Positions 7,620 to 16,813 of a stretch of 64,000 nucleotides of DNA are shown piece by piece; position 1 is the first letter of the stretch; every line of letters starts with the position of its first letter. Location of the stretch: assembly GCF_002101315.1 (NCBI RefSeq), contig NZ_CP020777.1:62001-126000 (forward strand), in the 5' to 3' direction. Source of the DNA: Candidatus Pelagibacter sp. RS39 (GTDB lineage: Bacteria > Pseudomonadota > Alphaproteobacteria > Pelagibacterales > Pelagibacteraceae). The translations under genes were made by a program, and so were the position numbers. The notes beneath the pieces were generated by a model that saw only the letters and a program-made list of their open reading frames with translations, did no database searches and had not been told where the DNA came from.

Positions 7620-8888
7620 ATGAACATACAAGAACTAAAACTCAAATCATCTGAACAACTTATTACACAAGCAGAGGAGCTTGGTATTGAGAATGCAAGT
7701 ACATTAAGAAAACAAGAAATTCTTTTTGCCATTTTAAAAAAAGTTGCTGAAAAAGAGGAGATTACAGGGGCAGGTGTTTTGCAGTTACTTCAAGATGGAT
7801 TCGGTTTTTTAAGAGCAATGGAATCAAACTATCTTCCAGGGCCCGATGATATTTATGTCAGTCCAAGCCAAATAAGAAAATTTGGATTAAGAACTGGAGA
7901 TACAGTAGAAGGGCCAGTTAGAGCACCCAAAGAAGGCGAGAGATATTTTGCTCTTTTACAAGTAAGTAAGATAAATTTCGAAGAACCTGATAAGTCTAGA
8001 CACAAAATAGCATTTGATAACTTAACTCCTTTATACCCAGATAAACAATTAGTTATGGAAGTTGAGGCAGCAAAACCAGACAAAAAACAAGATTTAACAC
8101 CAAGATTAATAGATCTTGTTAGCCCAATCGGAAAAGGTCAAAGATCGATAATTATTTCTCCGCCTAAGGCAGGGAAGACTATGATTTTACAAAGCATAGC
8201 AAACTCAATTGCTAAAAATTATCCAGAGTGTTATCTGATCGTATTATTGATTGATGAACGTCCAGAAGAAGTGACGGACATGCAAAGAACTGTCAAAGGT
8301 GAAGTTATTAGTTCAACTTTTGATGAACCTGCACAGAGACACGTTGCAGTAGCTGAAATGGTAATAGAAAAAGCAAAAAGACTTACTGAGCACAAGAAAG
8401 ATGTCGTGATACTACTCGACTCTATAACAAGACTAGGTCGAGCCTATAATGCTGTAATACCAAGCTCTGGTAAGGTTTTAACTGGTGGTGTAGATGCTAA
8501 CGCACTACAAAGACCTAAAAGATTTTTTGGTGCAGCAAGAAATATAGAGGAAGGCGGATCTTTAACTATCATATCTACGGCTTTGATAGATACTGGAAGT
8601 AGAATGGATGAAGTTATTTTTGAGGAATTTAAGGGAACTGGAAATAGCGAAACCGTGTTAGATAGAAAAATTGCAGATAAAAGGATTTACCCTGCTATTG
8701 ATATAACAAAATCAGGAACTAGAAGAGAAGAATTGTTATTTGATAAAAATGATCTTCAAAAAATGAATGTATTAAGAAGAATAATTGCTCCGATGGGGAC
8801 AATGGATGCAATAGAGTTCATTAGTTCTAAATTAAAAGATACTAAAAATAATTCTGATTTCTTCAATTCAATGAACAAACCTAGCTAA
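7620..8888 (+). CDS. rho: Transcription termination factor Rho
   Basis: Rho is the hexameric RNA helicase that ends transcription at rut sites. The N-terminal RNA-binding part includes GFGFLR near residue 60 and [16 protein letters not shown]. The Walker A region is [15 protein letters not shown], and [13 protein letters not shown] carries Walker [22 protein letters not shown] is the Q/R-loop region. At 422 residues it is standard size with no insertions. Its location beside hemE and mnmE is conserved in Alphaproteobacteria. No clear Shine-Dalgarno is visible, because the hairpin at 7592-7615 occupies the region. Confidence 0.96.
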   Translation: MNIQELKLKSSEQLITQAEELGIENASTLRKQEILFAILKKVAEKEEITGAGVLQLLQDGFGFLRAMESNYLPGPDDIYVSPSQIRKFGLRTGDTVEGPVRAPKEGERYFALLQVSKINFEEPDKSRHKIAFDNLTPLYPDKQLVMEVEAAKPDKKQDLTPRLIDLVSPIGKGQRSIIISPPKAGKTMILQSIANSIAKNYPECYLIVLLIDERPEEVTDMQRTVKGEVISSTFDEPAQRHVAVAEMVIEKAKRLTEHKKDVVILLDSITRLGRAYNAVIPSSGKVLTGGVDANALQRPKRFFGAARNIEEGGSLTIISTALIDTGSRMDEVIFEEFKGTGNSETVLDRKIADKRIYPAIDITKSGTRREELLFDKNDLQKMNVLRRIIAPMGTMDAIEFISSKLKDTKNNSDFFNSMNKPS

Positions 8889-8889
8889 T

Positions 8890-9732
8890 TTAAAGATAGC
8901 CAAGTTCTTTTAATTCACTATTAAGCTCAGTTTCTAACTCTTTTTGAATGTTTTTTGGCAGTGTATTTTGCCAAACATTGCTGGGTCCTTTGTTAAAGAA
9001 TTTTACTTTTTCACTCTTTCCTTTAACGAAAACGTTCTCTGTAAAATCACCATTATCTTCAATTTTTTTTAATGCTTCAAAAGAGGTTGATTTTATAATA
9101 TTTTCTTTTTTGGTATCAGACACCTCAAAAGTGATGAAATTTTTAAGAAATGCAATAATTTTATCAATCTCTTGATGTATATTTTTTACTAAGTCCTCGT
9201 ATTTAATTATTAACAAATTTTCATTATCGTTCGTCCAAAACCTATAATGTTCCTTCCAAGAGCCAATATATGTAATTACGTTTCCGCCTCTTAACTCAAT
9301 TTCTTTATCAGGAGAAAGAATTTTCGATGTGAGAAGAAATTTTTTGGATTCTTCAATAGATTTACTGAAGTGATTTGATATGGAGTCAATAAGATTTCTA
9401 GGATCTCTAACAATGTAAATTGTAGCTCGTGTACATCCTTTATTAGTAAAAGGATAATTGTCAACTTTACAGTTTAAATGATGTGTTTTGAAAAATTTAA
9501 TTTTAGCGTCTAGATTTATTCTCTCTTGAGATGTAATCCAATGCTTTTTGATTTCGTGAATATTATTATAATCTTGTGTGAAATACTCTAAAAACCGTCT
9601 TTGTGGATATTGTTCAATTTTTTTTATACTAGGAAAATCAAATATTCCATCTTTTGTATAGACTAAAGAAGAAATTATAGACCTGACCCATGTATTTCCA
9701 CTCTTCGGATATGATGCTACCCAAATAATCAT
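8890..9732 (-). CDS. Sulfotransferase-family protein (copy 1)
   Basis: The 280-residue protein starts with MIIWVASYPKSGNTWVRS, the 5'-phosphosulfate loop of PAPS-dependent sulfotransferases. TIYIVRDPRNLIDSISNHF near residue 115 is the 3'-phosphate-binding motif. The C-terminus has KFFNKGPSNVWQNTLPKN, which matches the KG...W ending of the family. It is a clear paralog of the gene at 25774-26616. The acceptor is unknown; a carbohydrate, lipid or protein are all possible. It is inserted on the opposite strand between rho and mnmE, two bases after the rho stop. Confidence 0.8.
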   Translation of the reverse strand: MIIWVASYPKSGNTWVRSIISSLVYTKDGIFDFPSIKKIEQYPQRRFLEYFTQDYNNIHEIKKHWITSQERINLDAKIKFFKTHHLNCKVDNYPFTNKGCTRATIYIVRDPRNLIDSISNHFSKSIEESKKFLLTSKILSPDKEIELRGGNVITYIGSWKEHYRFWTNDNENLLIIKYEDLVKNIHQEIDKIIAFLKNFITFEVSDTKKENIIKSTSFEALKKIEDNGDFTENVFVKGKSEKVKFFNKGPSNVWQNTLPKNIQKELETELNSELKELGYL

Positions 9733-9770
9733 AAAAGTTTATAATTATATAAAATAAAAAACCAAATTAT

Positions 9771-11102
9771 ATGACAATTTATGCATTATCTAGTGGACCA
9801 GGCATTTCTGGCGTAGCTGTTGTGAGAATTTCAGGTCCAGATTCCTCAAACGTGTTAAAATCTCTAACTAAGCATGAATTGCCATCTCCGAGAGTGGCTA
9901 CCCTTCGAAAAATAAACAATATCAACACTTCTGAGCTTATTGATGAGGGGCTAATTTTATGGTTTCCCGGCCCTCAGAGCTACACAGGTGAAGATATGGT
10001 CGAAATACATATTCATGGCGGCAAAGCTGTCGTGGAAGCGCTTTTAAATACTCTCTCAAATGTAAAAAGTTGTCGGCTAGCGGACCCTGGTGAGTTTACA
10101 AAGCTAGCTTTTCTAAATGGAAAAATAAGTTTGCTAAAAGCAGAGAGTATAGCTGATTTGATCTCGGCAGAAACCGAAATTCAAAGATTGCAAGCAGTAA
10201 AAATAATGAAAGGAAAATCTTCAGAAAAATTTAATGAGTTGAGAGAAAAATTATTGAAAATTTTGTCATTTGTTGAGGCTAAAATAGATTTTCCCGATGA
10301 GGATTTGCCAGAAGAAAATTTAAAAAAGATAAAAGAGGATTCATGGAACGTCTTACATGAGATTAAGAAAATTTTAAACGATCAAAAAGTTGGTGAGATA
10401 ATTCGTGAAGGTTTTAAAATTGCAATTGTAGGTCCAACTAATGCAGGTAAGTCTAGTCTATTAAATAATTTGTCAAACAGGGAAGTTGCAATAGTCTCTG
10501 AAATTGCTGGCACCACAAGAGACGTTGTTGAAACACATTTAAATATAGATGGTTATCCAGTTATAATTTCAGATACAGCGGGCATAAGAGACTCCAAGGA
10601 CGAAATCGAAAAAAAAGGAATAAAATTATCATTAAAAAAAGCTGAAAATGCTGATCTAAAACTAGTAGTGGTGGATGCCAAAAACATTGATTTAAGCGGT
10701 TTTTTGAATGATTTATTAAAAAAAGACGCGATTTTAGTCATTAACAAATCAGATCTGTTAAAAGAAAAATTAGATTCTGAAATTTCTAAATTTAGTCATG
10801 TTTTAATTTCACTAAAAGACAATCTAAATATAGATAAATTAATTTCTAAAATAAAAAAACACTTTGAAAATAAATTTATATCAGAGGAAGATATTTTAAT
10901 TACCAGAGAAAGGCATAGACAACATTTGATACAGTGTGTTGAACACTTGAAAAATTTTTCAGACAAAAATGAAAAAAAAGATTTTGATAAAGCTGCAGAA
11001 GATCTAAGGTTAGCTACAAGACAATTAGGTATGATTGTCGGTAAAGTCGATGTAGAAGAGATATTAGGCAGTATTTTCAACGATTTTTGCATTGGAAAAT
11101 AA
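9771..11102 (+). CDS. mnmE: tRNA modification GTPase MnmE
   Basis: MnmE with MnmG installs the (carboxymethyl)aminomethyl group on U34 of tRNAs reading NNA/NNG codons. The N-terminal folate-binding domain spans about residues 1-118. The G domain shows G1 GPTNAGKSS, G2 in the TTRDVVE region, G3 DTAG and G4 NKSD. The C-terminus ends CIGK, matching the essential C-(I/L)-G-K tail. The length of 443 residues is typical. Its partner mnmG follows after a 117-base gap. Confidence 0.95.
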   Translation: MTIYALSSGPGISGVAVVRISGPDSSNVLKSLTKHELPSPRVATLRKINNINTSELIDEGLILWFPGPQSYTGEDMVEIHIHGGKAVVEALLNTLSNVKSCRLADPGEFTKLAFLNGKISLLKAESIADLISAETEIQRLQAVKIMKGKSSEKFNELREKLLKILSFVEAKIDFPDEDLPEENLKKIKEDSWNVLHEIKKILNDQKVGEIIREGFKIAIVGPTNAGKSSLLNNLSNREVAIVSEIAGTTRDVVETHLNIDGYPVIISDTAGIRDSKDEIEKKGIKLSLKKAENADLKLVVVDAKNIDLSGFLNDLLKKDAILVINKSDLLKEKLDSEISKFSHVLISLKDNLNIDKLISKIKKHFENKFISEEDILITRERHRQHLIQCVEHLKNFSDKNEKKDFDKAAEDLRLATRQLGMIVGKVDVEEILGSIFNDFCIGK

Positions 11103-11219
11103 CAACAGTTTTACAGGGTTTTTTTGAAGTTTTTTATTGATTTTCGTTGATAAACAACACTTTTTTAAGAAAAAAAACACAAATCTTGTAAATATTCTAA
11201 TCGAATATAAATTTAGTCC

Positions 11220-13091
11220 ATGAAAAAAGATTTCCAATTCGATGTAGTTGTTATCGGCGGTGGCCATGCTGGTTGTGAAGCTGCAACGGCCTCAGCAAGA
11301 CTTGGTGTAAATACCGCTTTGTTTACACATAACAAAAATACAATCGGAGAAATGTCATGCAATCCAGCTATAGGTGGTTTAGGTAAAGGTCACCTAGTTA
11401 GAGAAATTGATGCTTTAGATGGTGTTATGGGAGAGGTAGCAGACAAGTCTGGAATACAATTTAGATTATTAAATAGAAGTAGAGGACCTGCAGTTCGAGG
11501 ACCCCGAACTCAATCTGACAGATCATTATATCGTAAATATATGCAAGAAAAACTTGTAAACTACTGTAATTTAAGCATTTTTTCAGATCCTGTAATAAAG
11601 TTTATTTTTAAAAATAACCAAATAAGTGGGTTTATAACACTTAAAGGTAATAAAGTGAGTTGTAACAAGTTAATCTTAACAACAGGCACTTTTTTGAATG
11701 GTTTGATACATATAGGTGATGAAAGAACACCTGCAGGACGATTTAATGAAAAACCGAGCACAGGTCTAAGCGAACAATTAGAAAAGTATAATTTCAAAAT
11801 TGGAAGATTAAAAACAGGCACACCTCCTAGATTAGATTCTAGAACAATTAATTTTGAAAATTTGGAAAAACAGTTTGCCGATGAAGATCCATATTTTTTT
11901 TCTTTTCTGACCAAAAAAAATTTAAACAAACAAGTTTCTTGTTCTATGACTTATACAAACGAAAAGGTTCATAAAATAATAGAAAAGAATTTATCTAAAA
12001 GTGCAATGTATTCCGGAAGCATACAAGGAGTTGGTCCTAGATATTGTCCCTCTATTGAAGACAAAATAGTAAAATTCGCTGATAAGACAAGACATCAAAT
12101 ATTTCTTGAGCCTGAGGGTCTAAATGATCATACAATCTACCCTAATGGCATATCTACATCTCTACCTGAGGTTGTACAATATGAAATACTCAACAATATC
12201 AGTGGTTTAGAGAATGTAAAAGTAATTAGACCAGGATATGCTATAGAATATGATTATATTGATCCAAGAGAGCTTTTTTTAACATTGGAGACAAAAAAAA
12301 TAAAAAATCTTTATCTCGCTGGTCAAATAAATGGAACTACAGGTTATGAGGAAGCAGCTGCTCAAGGTCTTATAGCAGGAATTAATGCTGCTCTATCTTT
12401 AAAGAATATGGAACCTTTTATTTTAGATAGATCAGACGCATACATTGGCGTTATGATAGATGACTTGGTTACCAAAGGTGTTGCAGAGCCTTATAGAATG
12501 TTTACATCTCGAGCAGAGTATAGACTAAGTCTTAGATCAGATAATGCAGACTTAAGGCTTACTCATAAAGGAATTAAAATCGGTTTAATAGCAGAAAATA
12601 GAAAACAACTATTTGAGGACAAATTTAATAAATTAAGTAAAATATCTCTTCAAATGTCTAATTTAAATATTTCACCCTCTAAGGCAGATAAATTTGGAAT
12701 AAAAATAGCTAAAGACGGTGTTTTTAGATCAGCAGAGGAAATTCTTACCCAAAAAAGTGTTGATATGATAAAAATAAGGGATATTTGGCCTGAAATCGCT
12801 GATTATGGGAATGAAATTGATGAGCAGATTGAGATTAACTCTCATTACAGAGGATATTTAAAGAAACAAAAAGCCGATATTTTAGCTTTTAAACGAGATG
12901 AGAATTTAGCAATACCAGATAATATTAATTATGATCAATTTTCAGGCCTTTCTAACGAGGTAAAAGCTAAATTCAAGGAAATAAGGCCTAAAACCATGGG
13001 ACAGGCCTTAAGAATCGATGGAATAACTCCTGCAGCTGTATATATTTTGTTGTCACACGTCAAAAGAAAGTCTATTAAGCATATAGCTTAA
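11220..13091 (+). CDS. mnmG: tRNA uridine-5-carboxymethylaminomethyl modification enzyme MnmG
   Basis: MnmG is the FAD-dependent partner of MnmE. The FAD-binding [17 protein letters not shown] lies near residues 13-29. [20 protein letters not shown] is the family signature with its conserved Cys. The later [19 protein letters not shown] is the second nucleotide-binding region. The length of 623 residues is normal. The stop overlaps the rsmG start (TAATG). It begins the mnmG-rsmG-parA-parB coupled operon, a classic origin-proximal arrangement in bacteria. Confidence 0.96.
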   Translation: MKKDFQFDVVVIGGGHAGCEAATASARLGVNTALFTHNKNTIGEMSCNPAIGGLGKGHLVREIDALDGVMGEVADKSGIQFRLLNRSRGPAVRGPRTQSDRSLYRKYMQEKLVNYCNLSIFSDPVIKFIFKNNQISGFITLKGNKVSCNKLILTTGTFLNGLIHIGDERTPAGRFNEKPSTGLSEQLEKYNFKIGRLKTGTPPRLDSRTINFENLEKQFADEDPYFFSFLTKKNLNKQVSCSMTYTNEKVHKIIEKNLSKSAMYSGSIQGVGPRYCPSIEDKIVKFADKTRHQIFLEPEGLNDHTIYPNGISTSLPEVVQYEILNNISGLENVKVIRPGYAIEYDYIDPRELFLTLETKKIKNLYLAGQINGTTGYEEAAAQGLIAGINAALSLKNMEPFILDRSDAYIGVMIDDLVTKGVAEPYRMFTSRAEYRLSLRSDNADLRLTHKGIKIGLIAENRKQLFEDKFNKLSKISLQMSNLNISPSKADKFGIKIAKDGVFRSAEEILTQKSVDMIKIRDIWPEIADYGNEIDEQIEINSHYRGYLKKQKADILAFKRDENLAIPDNINYDQFSGLSNEVKAKFKEIRPKTMGQALRIDGITPAAVYILLSHVKRKSIKHIA

Positions 13092-13738
13092 TGGACAACA
13101 TAATTTTAAATTCTTATTCCAAGATCTCCAATTTGAATGTTTCACGTGAAACTTGTAATGAGCTCGAGAACTTAATCTCGATGATACAGGAAAAAAATCA
13201 AGAAATTAACATTATAAGCAAAAAAACCGATGAAAAAGAGGCTATAAGAGAGCGACATATAATCGATTCAGCACAAATTATTGATTTTGTTGATTTAAAT
13301 AGCAATACAACCTCAGATTTAGGATCAGGAGGAGGAATGCCTGGATTAATTGTAGCTATAGTGATGAAAAAAATAAAAAATAACATGAAAGTAAACCTCT
13401 ATGAAAAAAGTTACCACAAATGTGTTTTCCTAAGAGAAGTTTCAAAAAAATTAAATTTAAATACAAAAATAATTCAGAAAGATATTTTTTCACTTAAAAA
13501 TATTGAAACAGGAACAATTATGTCCAGGGCATTTAAGCCAATGCCTGTCATTTTAAACTTGGTTAATGAAAATTTTAAAAAATATAAAAATATTATTTTT
13601 TTTATGGGAAGTAGTGGGAGAAAAATTCTTAATGAAACTCTTCAAGAGTGGGATTTAGAATACGAAGAAAAAAAAAGTTTAACGAGCAACGACTCGTTTA
13701 TATTGAACATCAAAAAAATTAAAAAAAAAATTTCATGA
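13091..13738 (+). CDS. rsmG: 16S rRNA m7G527 methyltransferase RsmG
   Basis: RsmG methylates N7 of G527 in 16S rRNA using SAM. The SAM-binding motif DLGSGGGMPGLIVAI lies near residues 75-89. SRAFKPM is the later conserved segment. The length of 215 residues fits. The first 20 codons hold a near-perfect parS site at 13138-13153, translated as NVSRET, so this stretch serves two functions. The stop overlaps the parA start by four bases (ATGA). Confidence 0.94.
   Translation: MDNIILNSYSKISNLNVSRETCNELENLISMIQEKNQEINIISKKTDEKEAIRERHIIDSAQIIDFVDLNSNTTSDLGSGGGMPGLIVAIVMKKIKNNMKVNLYEKSYHKCVFLREVSKKLNLNTKIIQKDIFSLKNIETGTIMSRAFKPMPVILNLVNENFKKYKNIIFFMGSSGRKILNETLQEWDLEYEEKKSLTSNDSFILNIKKIKKKIS
13138..13153. 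promoter_or_regulatory. parS: parS centromere site inside rsmG
   Basis: The sequence TGTTTCACGTGAAACT matches the universal ParB site TGTTNCACGTGAAACA at 15 of 16 positions. The inner 14 bases (13139-13152) are a perfect palindrome. It lies about 600 bases before parA and about 1.4 kb before parB. ParB binding in or near gidB/rsmG is known from other bacteria. It supports origin-proximal chromosome segregation. Confidence 0.88.
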
Positions 13739-14529
13739 AAATAATTTCAATTATAAATCAAAAGGGTGGGGTTGGAAAAACAACAACTGTAATTAATTTA
13801 GCGTCCGCTTTATCTCAACTTGGTAAAAAAATTTTAGTAATTGATTTAGACCCTCAAGGGAATGCTACTACAGGATTAGGATTATCAAACACCTCTCAAT
13901 CTGATCAAACAATTTATGGAATTCTCAATGGGACAATGACGATTTCGAACGTTATTAAAAAAACAAACTTTCAAAATCTTGATTTAATATCATCGAATGT
14001 AGATCTGTCCGGATTGGAGGTTGAGACTGCTGGTGATAGTGATAGAGCCTTTATACTTAAGGCTAAATTAACCGCGTATTTAAATGATTCTAGAGGATTA
14101 TATGATTATATCCTCATAGATTGTCCTCCTTCTTTGAGTCTTCTAACAGTAATGGCTTTAGTATCATCTAACTCACTGCTTGTGCCATTACAAACAGAAT
14201 TTTTTGCTTTAGAAGGACTTACACAGCTTATGAAGACTATTGAGAGAATTAAAGTTAACTTGAATCCCCAATTGGAGATCCAAGGCATACTTTTAACAAT
14301 GTATGATCGAAGAAATAAACTTTCATCACAGGTTGAACAAGAAGCGAGAGATTATTTTAAAGACAAAGTTTACCAAACTGTAATACCTCGAAATGTAAGA
14401 TTATCTGAAGCACCATCGCACGGAATCCCAGTATTAATATATGACAAGAATTGCCCAGGAAGTAAGTCATATTATAATTTTACAGACGAGTTCATGGCAC
14501 AAGAAAATAAAGTTGGGAGTGCAGCATAA
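13735..14529 (+). CDS. parA: Chromosome partitioning ATPase ParA
   Basis: ParA is the deviant Walker A ATPase that moves ParB-parS complexes apart. NQKGGVGKTTTVINLA at residues 8-23 is the deviant Walker A with its signature Lys. LIDLDPQGNATTGLG is the Walker A' segment and LIDCPPSLSLLTVMA holds Walker B. The length of 264 residues is typical of chromosomal ParA/Soj. The stop overlaps the parB ATG (TAATG). With parB and the parS in rsmG it forms a complete segregation locus. Confidence 0.95.
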   Translation: MKIISIINQKGGVGKTTTVINLASALSQLGKKILVIDLDPQGNATTGLGLSNTSQSDQTIYGILNGTMTISNVIKKTNFQNLDLISSNVDLSGLEVETAGDSDRAFILKAKLTAYLNDSRGLYDYILIDCPPSLSLLTVMALVSSNSLLVPLQTEFFALEGLTQLMKTIERIKVNLNPQLEIQGILLTMYDRRNKLSSQVEQEARDYFKDKVYQTVIPRNVRLSEAPSHGIPVLIYDKNCPGSKSYYNFTDEFMAQENKVGSAA

Positions 14530-15371
14530 TGAATAAAATAAAAAAAGGACTTGGTAGAGGATTATCTTCCTTAATCGGTGAAACTAAGGTTGAGAATAAA
14601 ACAAATAATCTAAGTTTAGCCGAGATAGTTCCGAATAAATATCAACCAAGAAAAAATTTTGATGAAGAAAACTTAAATGATTTAGTTAATTCAATAAAAG
14701 AACGGGGTGTTATTCAGCCAATTATAGTTAGAAAATCTAATACGAACAATTCCAAATATGAGATTATAGCTGGAGAAAGAAGATGGTTAGCAGCTCAGAA
14801 AGCAGGACTACATGATATTCCGGTCGTTGTTACAGATGCAGACGATCTTAAATCTTTAGAATTTGCAATTGTAGAAAACGTACAAAGACATGATTTAAAT
14901 CCTTTAGAAGAGGCTCAGGGTTATAAAAGATTAATAGATGAATTTGCGTATGATCAGGATAAGGTATCCAAATTTATCGGCAAAAGTAGAAGTTATATTT
15001 CTAACTCATTAAGGTTACTTAATTTACCAAAAGAGGTTCTTGATTTCGTAGAGCAAAAGAAAATTACCGCTGGTCATGCAAAGATATTAGTAGGGCTGGA
15101 TAACGCTATTTTTCTAGCAAATAAATTTATTGAAAAAAAATTATCTGTAAGACAAGCAGAAAATTTAGTTAAAATATTTAGAAAAACTAAAAGAAATACC
15201 TCCAGCAAAGTTGATTCAAATATCCGAGATTTAGAAAACTCTATATCCGAAAAAATTGGGCTAAGTGTTTCCATTAAAAATAATAAAAACAATAAAGGCA
15301 CAATATCATTTTATTACAAAGAGCTTGATCAATTAAACAAGATTATTGATATAATTAAATCTGGATATTAG
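14529..15371 (+). CDS. parB: Chromosome partitioning protein ParB
   Basis: ParB is the CTP-dependent clamp that loads at parS and spreads. The N-terminal LGRGLSSLIGE at residues 8-18 is the ParA-interacting segment. The CTP-binding region includes NKYQPRKNFDEENL and GERRWLAAQKAG, the latter matching the GERRxRA box with W in place of one residue. The helix-turn-helix lies around KVSKFIGKSRSYISNSLRLL. At 280 residues it is normal. The 3' end overlaps the convergent holA by 17 bases. Confidence 0.94.
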   Translation: MNKIKKGLGRGLSSLIGETKVENKTNNLSLAEIVPNKYQPRKNFDEENLNDLVNSIKERGVIQPIIVRKSNTNNSKYEIIAGERRWLAAQKAGLHDIPVVVTDADDLKSLEFAIVENVQRHDLNPLEEAQGYKRLIDEFAYDQDKVSKFIGKSRSYISNSLRLLNLPKEVLDFVEQKKITAGHAKILVGLDNAIFLANKFIEKKLSVRQAENLVKIFRKTKRNTSSKVDSNIRDLENSISEKIGLSVSIKNNKNNKGTISFYYKELDQLNKIIDIIKSGY

Positions 15372-16353
15372 TATTTTCAACTTTATCTAAAATCATATTA
15401 TTTATGATTTGATTAGAAATCTGAGGATTTTTTTTAATTAAACTCTCTGTATTGTTTAGATCTACAATAAAATTCTCAATATCTTTCAATTCCCATATTT
15501 TGATTTGTTGTTTGATTATATTTTTATCTTTCCAGAATATTGGAGGTTTAAATGAGTTAATTACTTGATCAACATTATTATTTTCTTTTAAATTAAGTCT
15601 TAACTTTCTTAGTCTTTTTAACTTATTTAAAAAAGTTCTTACAATTAAAATATTATCCTCACTAGATGGGATATTTTCATTAAGAATATTGAGAGTTCTT
15701 TTTTTATTTTTGCTTAGACAATTATCTACTAGCTCTCCAGCACTGTAATTTTCACTGAGGTTTGTTAATTTTAAAATATCTTCTAATTCTAATTTTTTAT
15801 TGTTTTGACTTAAATTAATAATTTTTTGTAATTCATTTTTAAGATTAATTCTATCTCCTTGTGATCTTTCAATGATTAAATTTATGTTCTCAGAAGATAA
15901 ATTAATCTTATTTTCAAACAAAATTTTTTTTGCGATAGATAAAAGAGTTTGTGGAGTATCTTCGTAAAAAGGAACAATTAGTGCCATCTTTTCTTTTTCA
16001 AAATAATTCCTAAGTTTGGATTTTTTATCCAATCTTTTGGCGATCAAAATAATAACAACATCATTTATGTTTGATGTAATTACTTCTTCTATTAAATTTA
16101 ATATTTTGTCAGAGACATCAGATATCAAAATTAACTTTTCATTTTCAAAAAAGGACTTGGAATAAATATTTTCAAAAAATACTTGTTTATTGTCAATTAT
16201 ATCTTTTTCAGTATATTTATAGGTGTTTTTTTTTGTAAATTGACTAAAATTAGCTTGAATTACATCCTGTTTTTGACCTTCATTCTCGCCATAAAATAAA
16301 AAATAATTAGTTTTACTCTTTAATTTTTCTATCTCGTAAAATTTAGATATCAT
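15355..16353 (-). CDS. holA: DNA polymerase III delta subunit
   Basis: HolA is the clamp-loader subunit that opens the sliding clamp. The 332-residue protein is divergent and very AT-biased. It keeps the family layout: N-terminal FLFYGENEGQKQDVI, then ISDVSDKILNLIEE and VVIILIAKRLDKKSKL, and a helical C-terminal collar. It overlaps lptE by 11 bases at its start and parB by 17 at its end. The leuS-lptE-holA order is conserved across Proteobacteria, which makes the call firm despite sequence divergence. Confidence 0.85.
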   Translation of the reverse strand: MISKFYEIEKLKSKTNYFLFYGENEGQKQDVIQANFSQFTKKNTYKYTEKDIIDNKQVFFENIYSKSFFENEKLILISDVSDKILNLIEEVITSNINDVVIILIAKRLDKKSKLRNYFEKEKMALIVPFYEDTPQTLLSIAKKILFENKINLSSENINLIIERSQGDRINLKNELQKIINLSQNNKKLELEDILKLTNLSENYSAGELVDNCLSKNKKRTLNILNENIPSSEDNILIVRTFLNKLKRLRKLRLNLKENNNVDQVINSFKPPIFWKDKNIIKQQIKIWELKDIENFIVDLNNTESLIKKNPQISNQIINNMILDKVENTNIQI

Positions 16354-16813
16354 TTGCGATGATACCTAAAAAGATATTTATATCTTGTAAAATTTGAGAA
16401 ATCATATTTTTTTCAAGATTAACTTTTAATTGATCAAGTTCAAATTTGTTACTCTTGGAATTAAAAGTTGTCTCTTTTGTGAATTTTTTTTGATAATTTT
16501 TGTTGTTAATTTTGTTAGTGAAATACGTGTTAACAGTTAAAACTAATTTATAACTAGTGGCATTACCTTTTTTATCTTTACTAACAATACTCTCTTGTTT
16601 TGAAGTATTAAGATCAAGATCAAAAATATTTTTTGCATCATTTGCTTCCAAATTTTCTAAATTTCTAATTATTTTTCTGCCAATATTTTTGTTACCTGAA
16701 AAGTTTATGTTGTCTATTTTAAAGTTTGAATCTTTCTTAATTTGATAAACTGGAGTGTAGCCGCAGCTCAGTAAAAATAAAAAAATAAAAAAATATTTAA
16801 AATTTTTTGTCAT
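16343..16813 (-). CDS. lptE: LPS-assembly lipoprotein LptE
   Basis: LptE plugs the LptD barrel and helps place LPS in the outer leaflet. The 156-residue protein has a lipoprotein signal with lipobox FLLSC and acylated Cys17, followed by GYTPVY, the typical LptE start. It lies between leuS and holA, which is the standard position. The leuS stop and lptE start overlap (TAATG). Sequence conservation outside the N-terminus is low, as is usual for LptE, so context carries much of the weight. Confidence 0.82.
   Translation of the reverse strand: MTKNFKYFFIFLFLLSCGYTPVYQIKKDSNFKIDNINFSGNKNIGRKIIRNLENLEANDAKNIFDLDLNTSKQESIVSKDKKGNATSYKLVLTVNTYFTNKINNKNYQKKFTKETTFNSKSNKFELDQLKVNLEKNMISQILQDINIFLGIIANDI

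Noticed and set aside
11103-11219. Regulatory element in the mnmE-mnmG gap
   Set aside because: The 117-base gap is AT-rich with T runs and probably holds the mnmG promoter, but no box was clear enough to list.
11561-11929. 122-codon frame antisense to mnmG
   Set aside because: A shadow of a conserved enzyme; no family features and no ribosome site.
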